Shown here: positions 1 through 8,332 of the stretch, piece by piece
How the letters are laid out: each line of letters opens with the position of its first letter
Position numbering within the stretch: position 1 is the stretch's first letter
Origin: a virus
Direction: 5' to 3' (one strand)
IMG/VR virus record: IMGVR_UViG_3300035704_000012
Coordinates: 1-54,112 of that record
Length of the DNA: 54,112 nucleotides
Translations under genes and position numbers: made by a program
The notes under the pieces: generated by a model
The model's input: only the letters and a program-made list of their open reading frames with translations
The model's database searches: none
What the model was told of the DNA's origin: nothing

Positions 1-127
1 ATTGTTACGACGCTCAGTTGTTTCGTATTGATTACGAACTGATTCGAGCAATGTATTACTCTTCTCTCAGTAGTAATGTATTTGATTGTCAAGTATCTGT
101 TGTTGTTGTTGATTTTTTTTTTCTTAT
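1..127. repeat. Left copy of the terminal direct repeat
   Basis: This segment recurs at 53984-54112 in direct orientation. The only difference seen is a T run of 10 here (113-122) against 12 there. It carries the 5' end of a leftward gene whose complete copy lies at 53816-54034 (TTG start at about base 51 in this copy), so in this copy the gene is cut by the contig end. This fits a circular or circularly permuted genome with the assembly overlap retained. A true short terminal repeat is the alternative. Confidence 0.93.
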
Positions 128-277
128 AACTATATTATAATTCTTTACTCGCGATTCTACAAGACCCGAGGGTCTTCGAATTTGCCGCTACCCTTTCATG
201 TGTTACAGTAACAAGCAACGGCTCGTAAAAGGGGAAGGATGTGTTTTCTGCGAGGAACACAATGTGTTGCTGCTCCC
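128..277. other. AT-rich intergenic region between early and late arms
   Basis: No convincing gene is seen here. The region starts with a T run and a TATTATAAT stretch (about 133-141) and holds a perfect 7-bp hairpin with a 2-base loop at 161-176 (AAGACCC/GGGTCTT). Together with the terminal repeat it separates the leftward early genes from the rightward late genes on a circular map, so it is the expected place for divergent control. An in-frame upstream ATG at 198 would extend the small terminase gene, but the promoter at 278-307 lies inside that extension. Confidence 0.5.
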
Positions 278-307
278 TTGTTATGCCAATGTGTTTCCCG
301 ATATAAT
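278..307 (+). promoter_or_regulatory. Late-arm promoter, CCC-TTGTTA-N18-TATAAT
   Basis: The -35 hexamer TTGTTA (278-283), preceded by CCC, and -10 TATAAT (302-307) are separated by 18 bases. The same layout occurs at 7954-7983 on this strand and at 38436-38468, 48164-48196 and 52321-52353 on the other strand. The last 16 bases, GTTTCCCGATATAATG, match the 7954 promoter almost exactly. The expected transcription start (about 314) coincides with the ATG at 315. Confidence 0.8.
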
Positions 308-314
308 GGTGAGT

Positions 315-587
315 ATGGCTGATAAGGAACTTGAGGACCTCTTCGGAGGCGACGGCGAAACGGCTGGCCAGCGTACGAAGCGGCTGTTCGACGAGAACGC
401 GCCTTTTGCGGCGGCTGCGATTATTGACTTGGTGCACAATGCTGGGAACGACAACACCAAGCTTCGGGCTGCCACTTATGTCGTCGACCGTGTCTTGGGG
501 CCTGTTGGCAAGGACGACCAGGAGAACGCGCTGAACGAGTTCCTAGCCGGCATTGAGGCGCTAGCCAACGGAGGAAGTAAGCCATGA
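315..587 (+). CDS. Putative terminase small subunit
   Basis: A 90-residue acidic, mostly helical protein directly upstream of the large terminase. The segment AAAAIIDLVHNAG...KLRAATYVVDRVLG (about residues 33-62) resembles the helical repeat-like part of many phage small terminase or TerS-like proteins. Family membership is inferred from position and this pattern rather than a diagnostic motif. The start at 315 is chosen because the TATAAT at 302-307 places transcription initiation at or next to this ATG, implying a leaderless mRNA. The 198 start would lie upstream of the promoter. If TerS, it recognises the packaging site and recruits TerL. The stop overlaps the next ATG (ATGA). Confidence 0.6.
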   Translation: MADKELEDLFGGDGETAGQRTKRLFDENAPFAAAAIIDLVHNAGNDNTKLRAATYVVDRVLGPVGKDDQENALNEFLAGIEALANGGSKP

Positions 588-793
588 CACAACGACCGGC
601 CCCACAAGCCTCAGCCCCTCGATCCTACCCGGAATGGCGAGGGTACTCCCTATTCCACTGGGTCCTCTGCGTCGCAGCGCTTGTCTTCGCGCTCCTGTGG
701 ATTTTGACGTTTATAGCCGCGGGGTTCTCCATTCCGGCTTGGGTTCCCGCTGCTGCCGTCATCAGTATTGCTCTAGCGATGTGGGTGCCGTAA
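584..793 (+). CDS. Small membrane protein
   Basis: A 69-residue protein with a polar, proline-rich N-terminus (1-22) and two hydrophobic segments (about 25-47 and 51-68) that should cross the membrane as a hairpin. It begins inside the stop codon of the preceding gene (ATGA), which implies translational coupling. It is not recognisable by family. A two-pass membrane protein between the terminase subunits is unusual, and a role in lysis or in the host envelope cannot be separated on sequence alone. Confidence 0.7.
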   Translation: MTQRPAPQASAPRSYPEWRGYSLFHWVLCVAALVFALLWILTFIAAGFSIPAWVPAAAVISIALAMWVP

Positions 794-806
794 TGGGCGA
801 CGCGTA

Positions 807-2306
807 GTGGACAAACTCACCGAGGCGTTCTGGGCTAAGGTCGGGTACACGCCGCATGCTATGCAGCGGCTGTACCACGAAAGTGGTGCCAGATTCCGTG
901 TTCCGTGCTGCGGGAGGCGTTTCGGTAAGAGCACAATGGCCGCACGTGATGCCACGCCTAGGCATATTATGCGGCCGAATCAGATGATCTGGATTGTCGG
1001 ACCAACGTACGACCTTGCCGAGAAAGAGTTTCGTGTCATATGGAATGACCTCATTGTCAACCAAGGCCTTGGCAAGGATAAGAGGGTACGTAGAGCCTAT
1101 TCGAAGCGTGCGGGTGACATGTTCATTCAGTTTCCCTGGGGGACGCGAGTGGAATGTCGCAGCGCCGAACATCCAGAGTACCTCGTGGGGGAAGCCCTGG
1201 ACCACGTCATCATGTCCGAAGCTGCTAAGCACAAGCGTGAGACATGGGAACGCTACGTACGACCTGCGCTTGCTGACCGTAGGGGTTCCGCTGACTTCCC
1301 GACGACGCCTGAAGGTTTCAACTGGCTACATGACCTCTGGCAGCTTGGGCGTCAGGAGAGGTACCTAAAGAGGGGTATCTTCGAGTCCTGGAAGTTCCCA
1401 AGTTGGGCAAATGACGCCGTTTACCCTGGCGGACGGCAGGATGAAGAAATCCTTTTGCTAGAGGAAACCACCGAGCCTGAGTGGTTCCTGCAGGAGATTG
1501 GTGCAGACTTCGCCAGCTTCGTAGGGAAGATTTTCCCGGAGTGGGATGAGACCCGTCACGTGATGACGGAAGACTACAAGTTCATTCCCGGCTGGCCGAA
1601 CTACATTGCGTTCGACTGGGGCTTCACGAACCCTCTGGCCGCTGTCGAGTTCCAAATCAGCCCAAGCGATGAGATTTACGTTTGGCGAACGCATTACAAG
1701 AAGTACAAGACGATACCCGACCATATTCGTCTCATGATGCGTAGGGACCAGCCAGCTGGGTATCACATCGACTTGGCTTTTGGGGACCCCGCGGACCCAG
1801 AAGCGGCTGTACAGGTGTCGGAAGAGTTTAGAAAGCACAGCATGCACGTCATGTGTTGGGCGCCAAAGGAACTGAAGGGCGACTATACATGGCGTGATGG
1901 CATCGACTTGATGTCGAGTTTCATGCGCAACGTCAAGATAGCAGAGGACAAGTGGGGCGCTCCCATCGAGGCACCTCGCTACCACGTTGCGTGGGAATGC
2001 AAGGAACACATCAAGGAGATGAACAACTACCGCTCCACAGAGCCGGTAAAGGGACGCAATGTACCGGAACTGGGCAACAGGGTTGAGGACCATACCATCG
2101 ATGCAATGAGATATGCTCTCCTATGCCTATTCAAAATGGGCGCAAGGAATATGCACCTCAGAACCGGAATGGTTAACAGCGCCCCTGTGGAAGTTACGCC
2201 TAGGCAGAAGGCCGACAAGAGGGCATTGGACACGGAAACAAGCTTCGCTCAGATCCTAGCGGGCCAAGGTTCTGGTGGAATCTTTACGATGGGAGATAGC
2301 TTCTAG
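807..2306 (+). CDS. terL: Terminase large subunit
   Basis: A 499-residue packaging motor protein: an ATPase that drives DNA into the prohead plus a nuclease that cuts the concatemer. The Walker A variant CGRRFGKST is at about 35-43, and a hydrophobic strand ending in acidic residues (VIMSEA, about 133-138) is the Walker B/catalytic glutamate. The RNase H-like nuclease shows AFDWG at about 268-272, DLAFGDP at about 320 and RVEDHTIDAMRYAL at about 427. Length and order are normal for the family. The start is GTG at 807. The stop overlaps the portal start by one base. Confidence 0.95.
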   Translation: MDKLTEAFWAKVGYTPHAMQRLYHESGARFRVPCCGRRFGKSTMAARDATPRHIMRPNQMIWIVGPTYDLAEKEFRVIWNDLIVNQGLGKDKRVRRAYSKRAGDMFIQFPWGTRVECRSAEHPEYLVGEALDHVIMSEAAKHKRETWERYVRPALADRRGSADFPTTPEGFNWLHDLWQLGRQERYLKRGIFESWKFPSWANDAVYPGGRQDEEILLLEETTEPEWFLQEIGADFASFVGKIFPEWDETRHVMTEDYKFIPGWPNYIAFDWGFTNPLAAVEFQISPSDEIYVWRTHYKKYKTIPDHIRLMMRRDQPAGYHIDLAFGDPADPEAAVQVSEEFRKHSMHVMCWAPKELKGDYTWRDGIDLMSSFMRNVKIAEDKWGAPIEAPRYHVAWECKEHIKEMNNYRSTEPVKGRNVPELGNRVEDHTIDAMRYALLCLFKMGARNMHLRTGMVNSAPVEVTPRQKADKRALDTETSFAQILAGQGSGGIFTMGDSF

Positions 2307-4186
2307 TGAACATGGACGAACTCCCACGTGTCTCGTTGCAGGAGATGCTCAACCAAGGCCTGCAGCCTGTAGCGGTCAGTCGCGAGCCTGGCAGGGAATT
2401 CATTGTCATGGCGCCGGAGGGTGGCGCAGCAGAACAGCTCCAAGGCACTCCAGTCACGCGTATGACGCCGCAAGAGCACTCCCAAATGATGTCGGAACGT
2501 GCAATGCAGATGACTGCTCCGCTTCGGCAGCAGGTTTCCGGGCTGGCAAGAAGGGGTAGGCCGCCTGAGGTCGATGGTTCGGGGTTGGGCTTCCCTCCGC
2601 CTCCGGACCAAGTCTTGGGGTTTGGACAGAACACAGGTGCAGTTAGGGTTCACAATCGTGTCGATATGGCACAGGGTAGGGGGGTCGGGCCTGAAGGTCT
2701 CGGTGCGGAACTGGGTTCTGCGTCTCCCTCGCCGTTCACCTCCTGGATGCGGCGGGAGTACAATCGTGACCTTGAGGGTATCAAGGGCCTCAAGGTATAC
2801 GACCGTATGCGGAAGTCGGACGGGACCGTAAGGGGGACGTTGAGGCTGGCTAAGACGCCAGTGCTGGCGGGGCAGTGGTCTATGAAACCAGCCTCAACGT
2901 CTACTAAGGATGTCATGATCCGCGACAAGATATGGAAGGCTTTGACTGACTGGCCTACCACTTCTTGGCCGCAGACGCTCACCGAGGGCCTGCTGATGCT
3001 GGACTTCGGCTACTACATGTTCGAGAATGTCTTCTGTCCAGGAGAGCAGCTCACCAACGACCCGGACGCTCGAGGCCTGATTGTCTGGAAGAAGTTCGCT
3101 CCTAGGCACCCGATGGATGTCAGGGAGTGGTTCTTCGACATTAACGGCGGACCCTTGTCGGTTGACATGTGGGAGCCTCCAGCTGATACGCGTTCCTTCG
3201 AGGGCGCTGTAGGACAGAGCTTCACTCAGATCGTGAACATTCCGATCAACAAGCTGGTTGTCCTCTCGTTCGACAAGGAAGCTGGCAACATCGAGGGCAT
3301 CAGCCTCCTCAGAAGCGCATACAAGCACTGGTACTACAAGGACAATCTGTACAAGATCGACGCAATCCAGAAGGAACGTCATGGTATTGGTGTACCTGTC
3401 GTCACGTTGCCAATGGGATACGACGACAACGATCTGCAGCTTGCCGATGCTCTTGGTCGCAATCTACGCACAAACGATCGGGCGCATGTAGTCCTACCGC
3501 CGAACTGGTTGCTTAGCTTCGCCGAGCTCAAGGGTCAGCCTGTCAACTGCATTACCAGCATCGAGCATCACGACAAGCAGATCGAGAAGCAGATCCTCGG
3601 CCAGTTCATGTCCTCGACTACGACAGGGAGTGATGAACAGTCTCACACCCTGTTCCTGAAGGCGACGAGGTTCACAGCCGACATCGTGGTCGACGCGATT
3701 AATAAGTATGCAATACCTCAGCTGGTAGACATGAACTGGCTAGGTGCGAGGTACCCCAAGCTAGTCGTGAAGCGGATCGGCGAGCAGGAGGACTGGAGGA
3801 CCGAGTCCTTCACAATCCGGAACTACATCGGCGCTGGAGCGATCACACCTGACGAGCCACTCGAGAACTACCTGCGTGAGGAACTAGGCCTACCTCAGGC
3901 AGACCCAGCGACCAGCAGACTTGTCGCCACGCAATTCAACAGGCAGGATGCTCCTGGGCCACCGATCGAGATGCCTGGTTCGCCAGAGGACCTAATACAG
4001 GCGCTCAAGGATGGTACGATCACCATGGAGCAACTCCAGCAGATGGCCAATCAGCAACCAGCAGCTAGTGGTCAGCAGCAAGGTCCCGACAAGCCTGGTA
4101 CACCGAGGCAGACAGCCAATCCGACCGTCAAGCCCTCGACTGGCAGCGGCGATGGTTCGGGCACATCCGGAAGGAGAGGACAGTAG
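2306..4186 (+). CDS. Portal protein, Mu gp29-like (DUF935 type)
   Basis: A 626-residue protein in the portal position right after terL. The central region (about 150-520) has the order of motifs seen in DUF935 portals: RMRKSDGTVRGTLRLAKTP near 167, a GLLMLDFGYYMFE stretch near 227, GISLLRSAYKHWYYKD near 332, and HGIGVPVVTLP near 352. The N-terminal 130 residues and the Gln/Pro/Ser-rich tail (about 545-626) are low complexity. The portal forms the dodecameric ring through which DNA enters and to which the connectors attach. The start may be GTG 2306 or ATG 2312; the GGGAG at 2291-2295 fits 2306 better. Confidence 0.88.
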   Translation: MNMDELPRVSLQEMLNQGLQPVAVSREPGREFIVMAPEGGAAEQLQGTPVTRMTPQEHSQMMSERAMQMTAPLRQQVSGLARRGRPPEVDGSGLGFPPPPDQVLGFGQNTGAVRVHNRVDMAQGRGVGPEGLGAELGSASPSPFTSWMRREYNRDLEGIKGLKVYDRMRKSDGTVRGTLRLAKTPVLAGQWSMKPASTSTKDVMIRDKIWKALTDWPTTSWPQTLTEGLLMLDFGYYMFENVFCPGEQLTNDPDARGLIVWKKFAPRHPMDVREWFFDINGGPLSVDMWEPPADTRSFEGAVGQSFTQIVNIPINKLVVLSFDKEAGNIEGISLLRSAYKHWYYKDNLYKIDAIQKERHGIGVPVVTLPMGYDDNDLQLADALGRNLRTNDRAHVVLPPNWLLSFAELKGQPVNCITSIEHHDKQIEKQILGQFMSSTTTGSDEQSHTLFLKATRFTADIVVDAINKYAIPQLVDMNWLGARYPKLVVKRIGEQEDWRTESFTIRNYIGAGAITPDEPLENYLREELGLPQADPATSRLVATQFNRQDAPGPPIEMPGSPEDLIQALKDGTITMEQLQQMANQQPAASGQQQGPDKPGTPRQTANPTVKPSTGSGDGSGTSGRRGQ

Positions 4187-4497
4187 TGTACTATACGTAC
4201 GACCACCCCGAAGGTAAGGGGTTCGGTGAACATCACGTCGAGGAAGGGCATCCTGCTCTCGATCAGCGCTCCGCTGCGTGGCAAGGGGTAGATGGTCACG
4301 CTACTCCCCACGCGAGCGAGATGACGATGGCAGACCTCGACATGCCTTCCGGTACGCGCGTCGAGCTTCTGGAGCATGACAAGGAGCGCGACCTACACAG
4401 AGTGCAATGGGTTGACAGCCATGGCACCGAGCGCATCACCTCGATCGATCCTGACTTCTTCGTTAACCACTTCGCAGAGGTGGCTGATCCCGAATGA
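4186..4497 (+). CDS. Hypothetical protein with small beta-barrel-like C-terminus
   Basis: A 103-residue acidic protein with a GTG start overlapping the portal stop by one base. Residues about 54-95 (SGTRVELLEHDKE...HRVQWVDSHGTERITS) read as the short beta strands of an SH3/KOW-like barrel. No family name can be given. It is coupled to the portal gene upstream and to the next gene downstream (4-base overlap), so it probably belongs to the head module. Confidence 0.72.
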   Translation: MYYTYDHPEGKGFGEHHVEEGHPALDQRSAAWQGVDGHATPHASEMTMADLDMPSGTRVELLEHDKERDLHRVQWVDSHGTERITSIDPDFFVNHFAEVADPE

Positions 4498-4943
4498 GTA
4501 CCATCTCCGCAGGTCAGTTGATGACCTTCGCCGAGCAAGAGGCTCTGGCACAAGTCTTCAGGAAGACGCAGGGTCCTGCGACGAGCTCCTCGTTCTTGGC
4601 GCTTCTGACCAACGCTACTTCTGGCTCGGTGGACAACACCTGGACCACTATGGCGTCTGCTGCCGAGTACGGCGCGACGGGCTACGCACGTCAGTCCTTC
4701 GGTCCTACTACGCCTACGGTTGCTAGTCCATCGGTCATCTCCAACACGTCGACGATCACGTTTGGTCCTACCTCGTCTTCTCCTGGTACGACAATCAACT
4801 GGGGCATGGTCACGGACAACACCGGCGCAGGCTCGGGTACCACTGCGAAACTGATCTGTGCCTTCCTCGTGACCACACCTCGTACCCCGATCTCCGGCGA
4901 CTCGATCCAGGCAGCGGCTTCCGCATTCACCGCGCAGGTGTGA
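4494..4943 (+). CDS. Putative virion structural protein
   Basis: A 149-residue Thr/Ser/Ala-rich, strand-forming protein. It contains FLALLTNATSG near residue 34 and YGATGYARQSFGPTT near residue 60, followed by WGMVTD near 102. This order (LALLT..., GYARQ..., WGMVTD...) is common in small phage head or tail accessory proteins of beta-sandwich type. Which particle part it belongs to cannot be told. It starts in a 4-base overlap with the preceding gene. Confidence 0.72.
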   Translation: MSTISAGQLMTFAEQEALAQVFRKTQGPATSSSFLALLTNATSGSVDNTWTTMASAAEYGATGYARQSFGPTTPTVASPSVISNTSTITFGPTSSSPGTTINWGMVTDNTGAGSGTTAKLICAFLVTTPRTPISGDSIQAAASAFTAQV

Positions 4944-4944
4944 C

Positions 4945-5241
4945 ATGGCTGTGCATCAGCTTCAGTTCGGTGCTGGCTCGTCTACCAACGAGGCACGTGA
5001 GTACCCTTGTCAGGCAAAGGGTACGGGCGCTCACACAATGGTATGCGGTGCTACGCCATCTTCCCTTTGGGAGCGCTACTGTCGGAATGGACACAGTCGT
5101 GAAGTGAGACTATGTCCTAGCCACGCTAATCTGATCGCACGTGGCTACGGTGCTTGTAGCGACTGCATAGAGCGCGGCGTCTCAACCGAAGCGCTGTTGC
5201 GTCCTAAGGACCTGATCCTTCTTGGTCACATAGGCAGCTAA
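4945..5241 (+). CDS. Hypothetical Cys/His-rich protein
   Basis: A 98-residue protein with C22, C34, C46, H50, C57, H60, C70 and C73 (the last two as CSDC). This spacing suggests one or two zinc sites. It lies one base after the preceding stop, inside the head operon, with no resemblance to a named family. Structural zinc binding is inferred only from the cysteine and histidine pattern. Confidence 0.68.
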   Translation: MAVHQLQFGAGSSTNEAREYPCQAKGTGAHTMVCGATPSSLWERYCRNGHSREVRLCPSHANLIARGYGACSDCIERGVSTEALLRPKDLILLGHIGS

Positions 5242-5250
5242 GGTGGTCTA

Positions 5251-7935
5251 GTGACTACAGTCACCCACGCAGGTACTGGGATCTGGACCACGACTGCAGG
5301 CAACAAGACGTTCACTGGTACTCCTGCGGTGAACGACTTGATTGTAGTCGTTGCTCCCTGTACGCGCTCTGGTGGGACGACTAACGTCACAGACAACAAC
5401 TCCGATGGTAACGGCACATATACCAAGATCGGAGCGAGCTTTACTGGGTTTTCTACTGCTGGTGATCTTAGTGTCTGGGTACGTAATGCACTAGTTGGCT
5501 CTGCTACCTCTACTGTCTTCACAGCGGCTCAGGCTAGCTCTACTGGTGGCGGCCTGGATGTGTTTCGCATCTCTGGAATGGCTCGCGTTGGATCGGACGC
5601 AGTTAGGCAGTCAGCAGGACAATCGTCGGGGACATCTGGTACTACGCCTGCACCTGTTTTTGGCGTAGCTGCTTTGACTGGCAATCCATGCATCGGCTGC
5701 GTTTGTAATGGTACTAGCCCTGCCACATTGACTCCTCGTACAAGTTGGACTGAGGCTACTGACCTAGGTTACTCCACACCTACTACGGGCATGGAGACCA
5801 TGTCCCGGAGTTCGGGCGAGACAGGAACGACTCAGACGTGGGGCAGCACGTCAGCTAGTACGTTCGCCAGCGTCGTCGTCGAGCTCGATTCATCCGTTCC
5901 TCCTCTAGGTCTTGCAGGTACAGCTTCGAACTCTCCTGGGGTTGCAGGATGGTCAATCCTTCAGTCGAACAGTACCGACCCTGACCCTGGATCAGGTGCA
6001 CTAGCATATAGCACGGCCAACGTACAATCTGGCACCAAGTTGATTGCCTATATCACTTGCGGGGGAGGCAGCAACCCCGAGGTCACGGCGATGAAGGATG
6101 CCTCTCTCAACTCCATGACCAAGCTCGCGTCAGCATTCCTGAATGGGTCAGCAGGCAGTGGTGAGTTGAGCATGTGGGCAATGGACACGCCTGCAGGCGA
6201 TGTAGGTACCAAGCCGACTATCACGCCTACGATGACAGGTGGTAACCAGTCGCTTGGTCTTGTCATTCAGGAAGTCGCAGGCTTGCTAGCAGGTAATACG
6301 ACTGCGATGCTTGATGGTACGCCTGCGACGAACACTGGCGCGATTAGCAGCAACGGTAGTGTAAGTTGCGGTGCATATAGCTCTACTGCGTCAGGGGAGC
6401 TCCTCTTTGCGCTTGGTGGTGACAACGAGGTCAGTACCCTCACGTGGGCGGCACCGACAGGCTCCACAACGTATACACGTGACGCTCATGCAGTCAATAC
6501 TAGCTTCGTGTTCAACTGCGTGCCCTCGTCAGGTCTTTCGACTGGAGGAGCAGAGACAGCCTCGTCTGCGATAACGGGTGTCAGCGGTTCTAGCGCTTGG
6601 GCTACTATACTAGGCGCGTTCAAGCTTGCACCTGTATCAGGCTTGCAAGCAGCCAATGGCGACATCACTTCCGGTGCCAGTTCGACGACTTGGGCTATAG
6701 CTGGTACAGCTTCCAATACCAGTACAGGCTCTGGCAGTCTTAACCTTGTATCACCCGCAGCAGGAACTGCATCAACTACCTCTCACGCGTCAGGTTCGTT
6801 TACACCCCAGACGCTAGCAGGTACAGCTGCAACCACTTCACATGCTTCTGGCACGTTGGCCGTAGTCACACCCGTAGGTGGTACTAGTACAAACACAAGC
6901 GTGGCGTCGGGTACTCTGTCGCTGACAATGGGCCTAGCTGGTACGGCTTCTAATACAAGTGTCACTTCAGCTACAACAACGTTGCTTGCAGCCATTAGAG
7001 GCACTGCAGCTAACGTCAGCATAGCTAGCGGCATCTTGGCACTCATCCTCACACTAGCCGGTACAGCTACAAGTGTCTCTACAGCTACAGGTTCCTTCCC
7101 TCTCACAATCTCGGGCACATCCGTAACGACTAGCGCGGCTAACGGTTCCTTCACTATCACCGCTCCTGTGGCTGGAATTTCGTCAACCCTGAGTGGGGGG
7201 ACGGGAAGCCTAACCATACATGGTCTGGTACCACTGGCTGGTACAGCTGCGACTGTAAGCCATGCTAATGGTAGCCTGTCACTGCTTCTGACGTTGTCTG
7301 GCACAGCTACTAGTACGTCTTTGACTTCAGGCAATCTGACTACCGGGACACCACCCCGTACGCCGCAGCATCTGTCAGGTACTATTACCGAGACCAACCT
7401 ACTAGGTGGTACGGTCACAGGTAACCTACGTGGTGGCACAGTCGTAGGCAACCTGCTTAGTGGCACGGTCATAGGTAACTTGCGTGGTGGCACCGTTACA
7501 GATACCAACCACTTGTCTGGTTCGGTCGCAGATGCCAATCTCTTGGGAGGGACAGTTTCCGTTCTTCCTGTTACCAGCGGGTCACTAGAGGAGTGGACCA
7601 TGCAAGAAGTAGATATCATTCTCGGCGAGTTCAACGACGAGACTCTAGCCGTTGCTGTCTTGAACAACGGTGTCGCGCAGGACCTCACGGGCAAGACACT
7701 ACAGGCTCTGTTCAAGACCGCCGCAGGTGTTCTCGATACCGATCCATCAACGGTTACGCTGACTTCGTCTAGCGGTGGCATTGTCGTCACGAACGCCGTA
7801 GGTGGTTTGGCAACGATTACCATTCCTCGTGCCGACTTGGCGTCTGCTGGAGTCACGTTTTGGCGCCTCGACGTCGTTGCAGCAGGACTACAGAACACGG
7901 CTATGTATGGGAAGGTGTCTATTACTCTACTGTAA
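5251..7935 (+). CDS. Large repeat-containing virion/fibre-like protein
   Basis: An 894-residue Gly/Ser/Thr/Ala-rich protein with a GTG start. Residues 1-215 and about 222-470 look like two related beta-sandwich domains (each has a VELD... or GAFKLAP end and TxSGSSG-type loops). Residues 483-707 hold about eleven degenerate units of roughly 20 residues with the pattern (L/I)AGTAxxxSxxSGxLxL. Residues 708-770 switch to 9-11-residue GNLxGGTV-type units, which suggests a beta-helix. The last 111 residues (from Met784) resemble the BppU/Ig-like N-terminal fold of baseplate proteins (DLTGKTLQALFK). The protein is probably exposed on the virion. A fibre-like gene between portal and protease is unusual; a head fibre is one option. 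Confidence 0.82.
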   Translation: MTTVTHAGTGIWTTTAGNKTFTGTPAVNDLIVVVAPCTRSGGTTNVTDNNSDGNGTYTKIGASFTGFSTAGDLSVWVRNALVGSATSTVFTAAQASSTGGGLDVFRISGMARVGSDAVRQSAGQSSGTSGTTPAPVFGVAALTGNPCIGCVCNGTSPATLTPRTSWTEATDLGYSTPTTGMETMSRSSGETGTTQTWGSTSASTFASVVVELDSSVPPLGLAGTASNSPGVAGWSILQSNSTDPDPGSGALAYSTANVQSGTKLIAYITCGGGSNPEVTAMKDASLNSMTKLASAFLNGSAGSGELSMWAMDTPAGDVGTKPTITPTMTGGNQSLGLVIQEVAGLLAGNTTAMLDGTPATNTGAISSNGSVSCGAYSSTASGELLFALGGDNEVSTLTWAAPTGSTTYTRDAHAVNTSFVFNCVPSSGLSTGGAETASSAITGVSGSSAWATILGAFKLAPVSGLQAANGDITSGASSTTWAIAGTASNTSTGSGSLNLVSPAAGTASTTSHASGSFTPQTLAGTAATTSHASGTLAVVTPVGGTSTNTSVASGTLSLTMGLAGTASNTSVTSATTTLLAAIRGTAANVSIASGILALILTLAGTATSVSTATGSFPLTISGTSVTTSAANGSFTITAPVAGISSTLSGGTGSLTIHGLVPLAGTAATVSHANGSLSLLLTLSGTATSTSLTSGNLTTGTPPRTPQHLSGTITETNLLGGTVTGNLRGGTVVGNLLSGTVIGNLRGGTVTDTNHLSGSVADANLLGGTVSVLPVTSGSLEEWTMQEVDIILGEFNDETLAVAVLNNGVAQDLTGKTLQALFKTAAGVLDTDPSTVTLTSSSGGIVVTNAVGGLATITIPRADLASAGVTFWRLDVVAAGLQNTAMYGKVSITLL
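6697..7371 (+). repeat. Tandem coding repeats, about 60 bp per unit
   Basis: About eleven in-frame degenerate units encode (L/I)AGTAxxxSxxSGxLxLxxx, residues 483-707 of the large repeat protein. DNA identity between units is low except around GCTGGTACAGCT-like blocks, so the repeats are old or under protein-level selection. A second repeat type (GNLxGGTV, 7372-7560) follows directly. Confidence 0.85.
7600..7935 (+). other. Possible internal start making a separate 111-residue BppU-like product
   Basis: In frame with the 894-residue protein, ATG at 7600 is preceded by AGAGGAG six bases upstream, a better ribosome site than the GTG at 5251 has. The product would be exactly the C-terminal domain after the repeats. 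Internal initiation is an inference; the site could also be chance. Confidence 0.4.
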
Positions 7936-7953
7936 CAATGAAACCCTGAGCCC

Positions 7954-7983
7954 TAGTGGTATCTTAAGGTTTCCCGATATAAT
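7954..7983 (+). promoter_or_regulatory. Capsid-operon promoter, CCC-TAGTGG-N18-TATAAT
   Basis: TATAAT (7978-7983) is preceded 18 bases upstream by TAGTGG (7954-7959) with CCC in front. The -10 region GTTTCCCGATATAATG repeats that of the 278-307 promoter. It lies in the only gap of the head module (7936-8002), directly before the lysine-rich protein, protease/scaffold and capsid genes. This would allow these to be expressed more strongly than the genes upstream. Confidence 0.75.
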
Positions 7984-8002
7984 GAAGAGAATAGGAGTCT
8001 AG

Positions 8003-8332
8003 ATGTCCGTTTACGCCCCTAGTGGGTCAGGCAACGTACACGTCGACAAGGTCATGAGCGGAGGTAGGAAGCAAGTGCCACCTAGGAAGCCGGCAGCCAA
8101 GAAGCCTGCCACCAAGAAGGTGCCAGCCAAGAAGGGGATGGGCTTTCCCGCTGCCGCTGCTGCTGCCGGTAAGTCCTCCGGCAAGGGACCGAGGGCGGGG
8201 GCGGCGATAGTAGCTGCGGCCTCTCGTAAGGCCAGCCCCGCGGCCAAAAAGGCCAATCCCAACCTGAAGAAGGTCGCTATGCCCAAGACCAGGGGCAAGA
8301 TGGGCGGCAAGAAGGGTGGGAGAGGCAAGTGA
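8003..8332 (+). CDS. Lysine-rich histone-like protein with capsid-type N-terminus
   Basis: A 109-residue very basic protein. Residues 23-109 are made of Lys/Ala/Pro/Gly runs (AAKKPATKKVPAKK, GKMGGKKGGRGK), the composition of histone H1 tails and other nucleic-acid condensing proteins. Residues 1-15 (MSVYAPSGSGNVHVD) are almost the same as residues 1-15 of the major capsid protein (MPIYAPSGSGNVHID). AATAGGAG ahead of the ATG is a good ribosome site, and the promoter at 7954-7983 is just upstream. I infer an internal head protein carrying a shared capsid-entry or assembly signal. The function is not proven by any motif. Confidence 0.8.
   Translation: MSVYAPSGSGNVHVDKVMSGGRKQVPPRKPAAKKPATKKVPAKKGMGFPAAAAAAGKSSGKGPRAGAAIVAAASRKASPAAKKANPNLKKVAMPKTRGKMGGKKGGRGK

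Noticed and set aside
198-314. An upstream ATG would add 39 residues, with a CVFCEEH motif, to the small terminase protein
   Set aside because: The promoter -35 and -10 boxes lie inside this extension, and the first residue after the expected transcript start is the ATG at 315.
6783-7898. A 371-codon minus-strand frame opposite the repeat protein
   Set aside because: It follows from the repeated Gly/Thr/Ser codons on the other strand and has no start signals.
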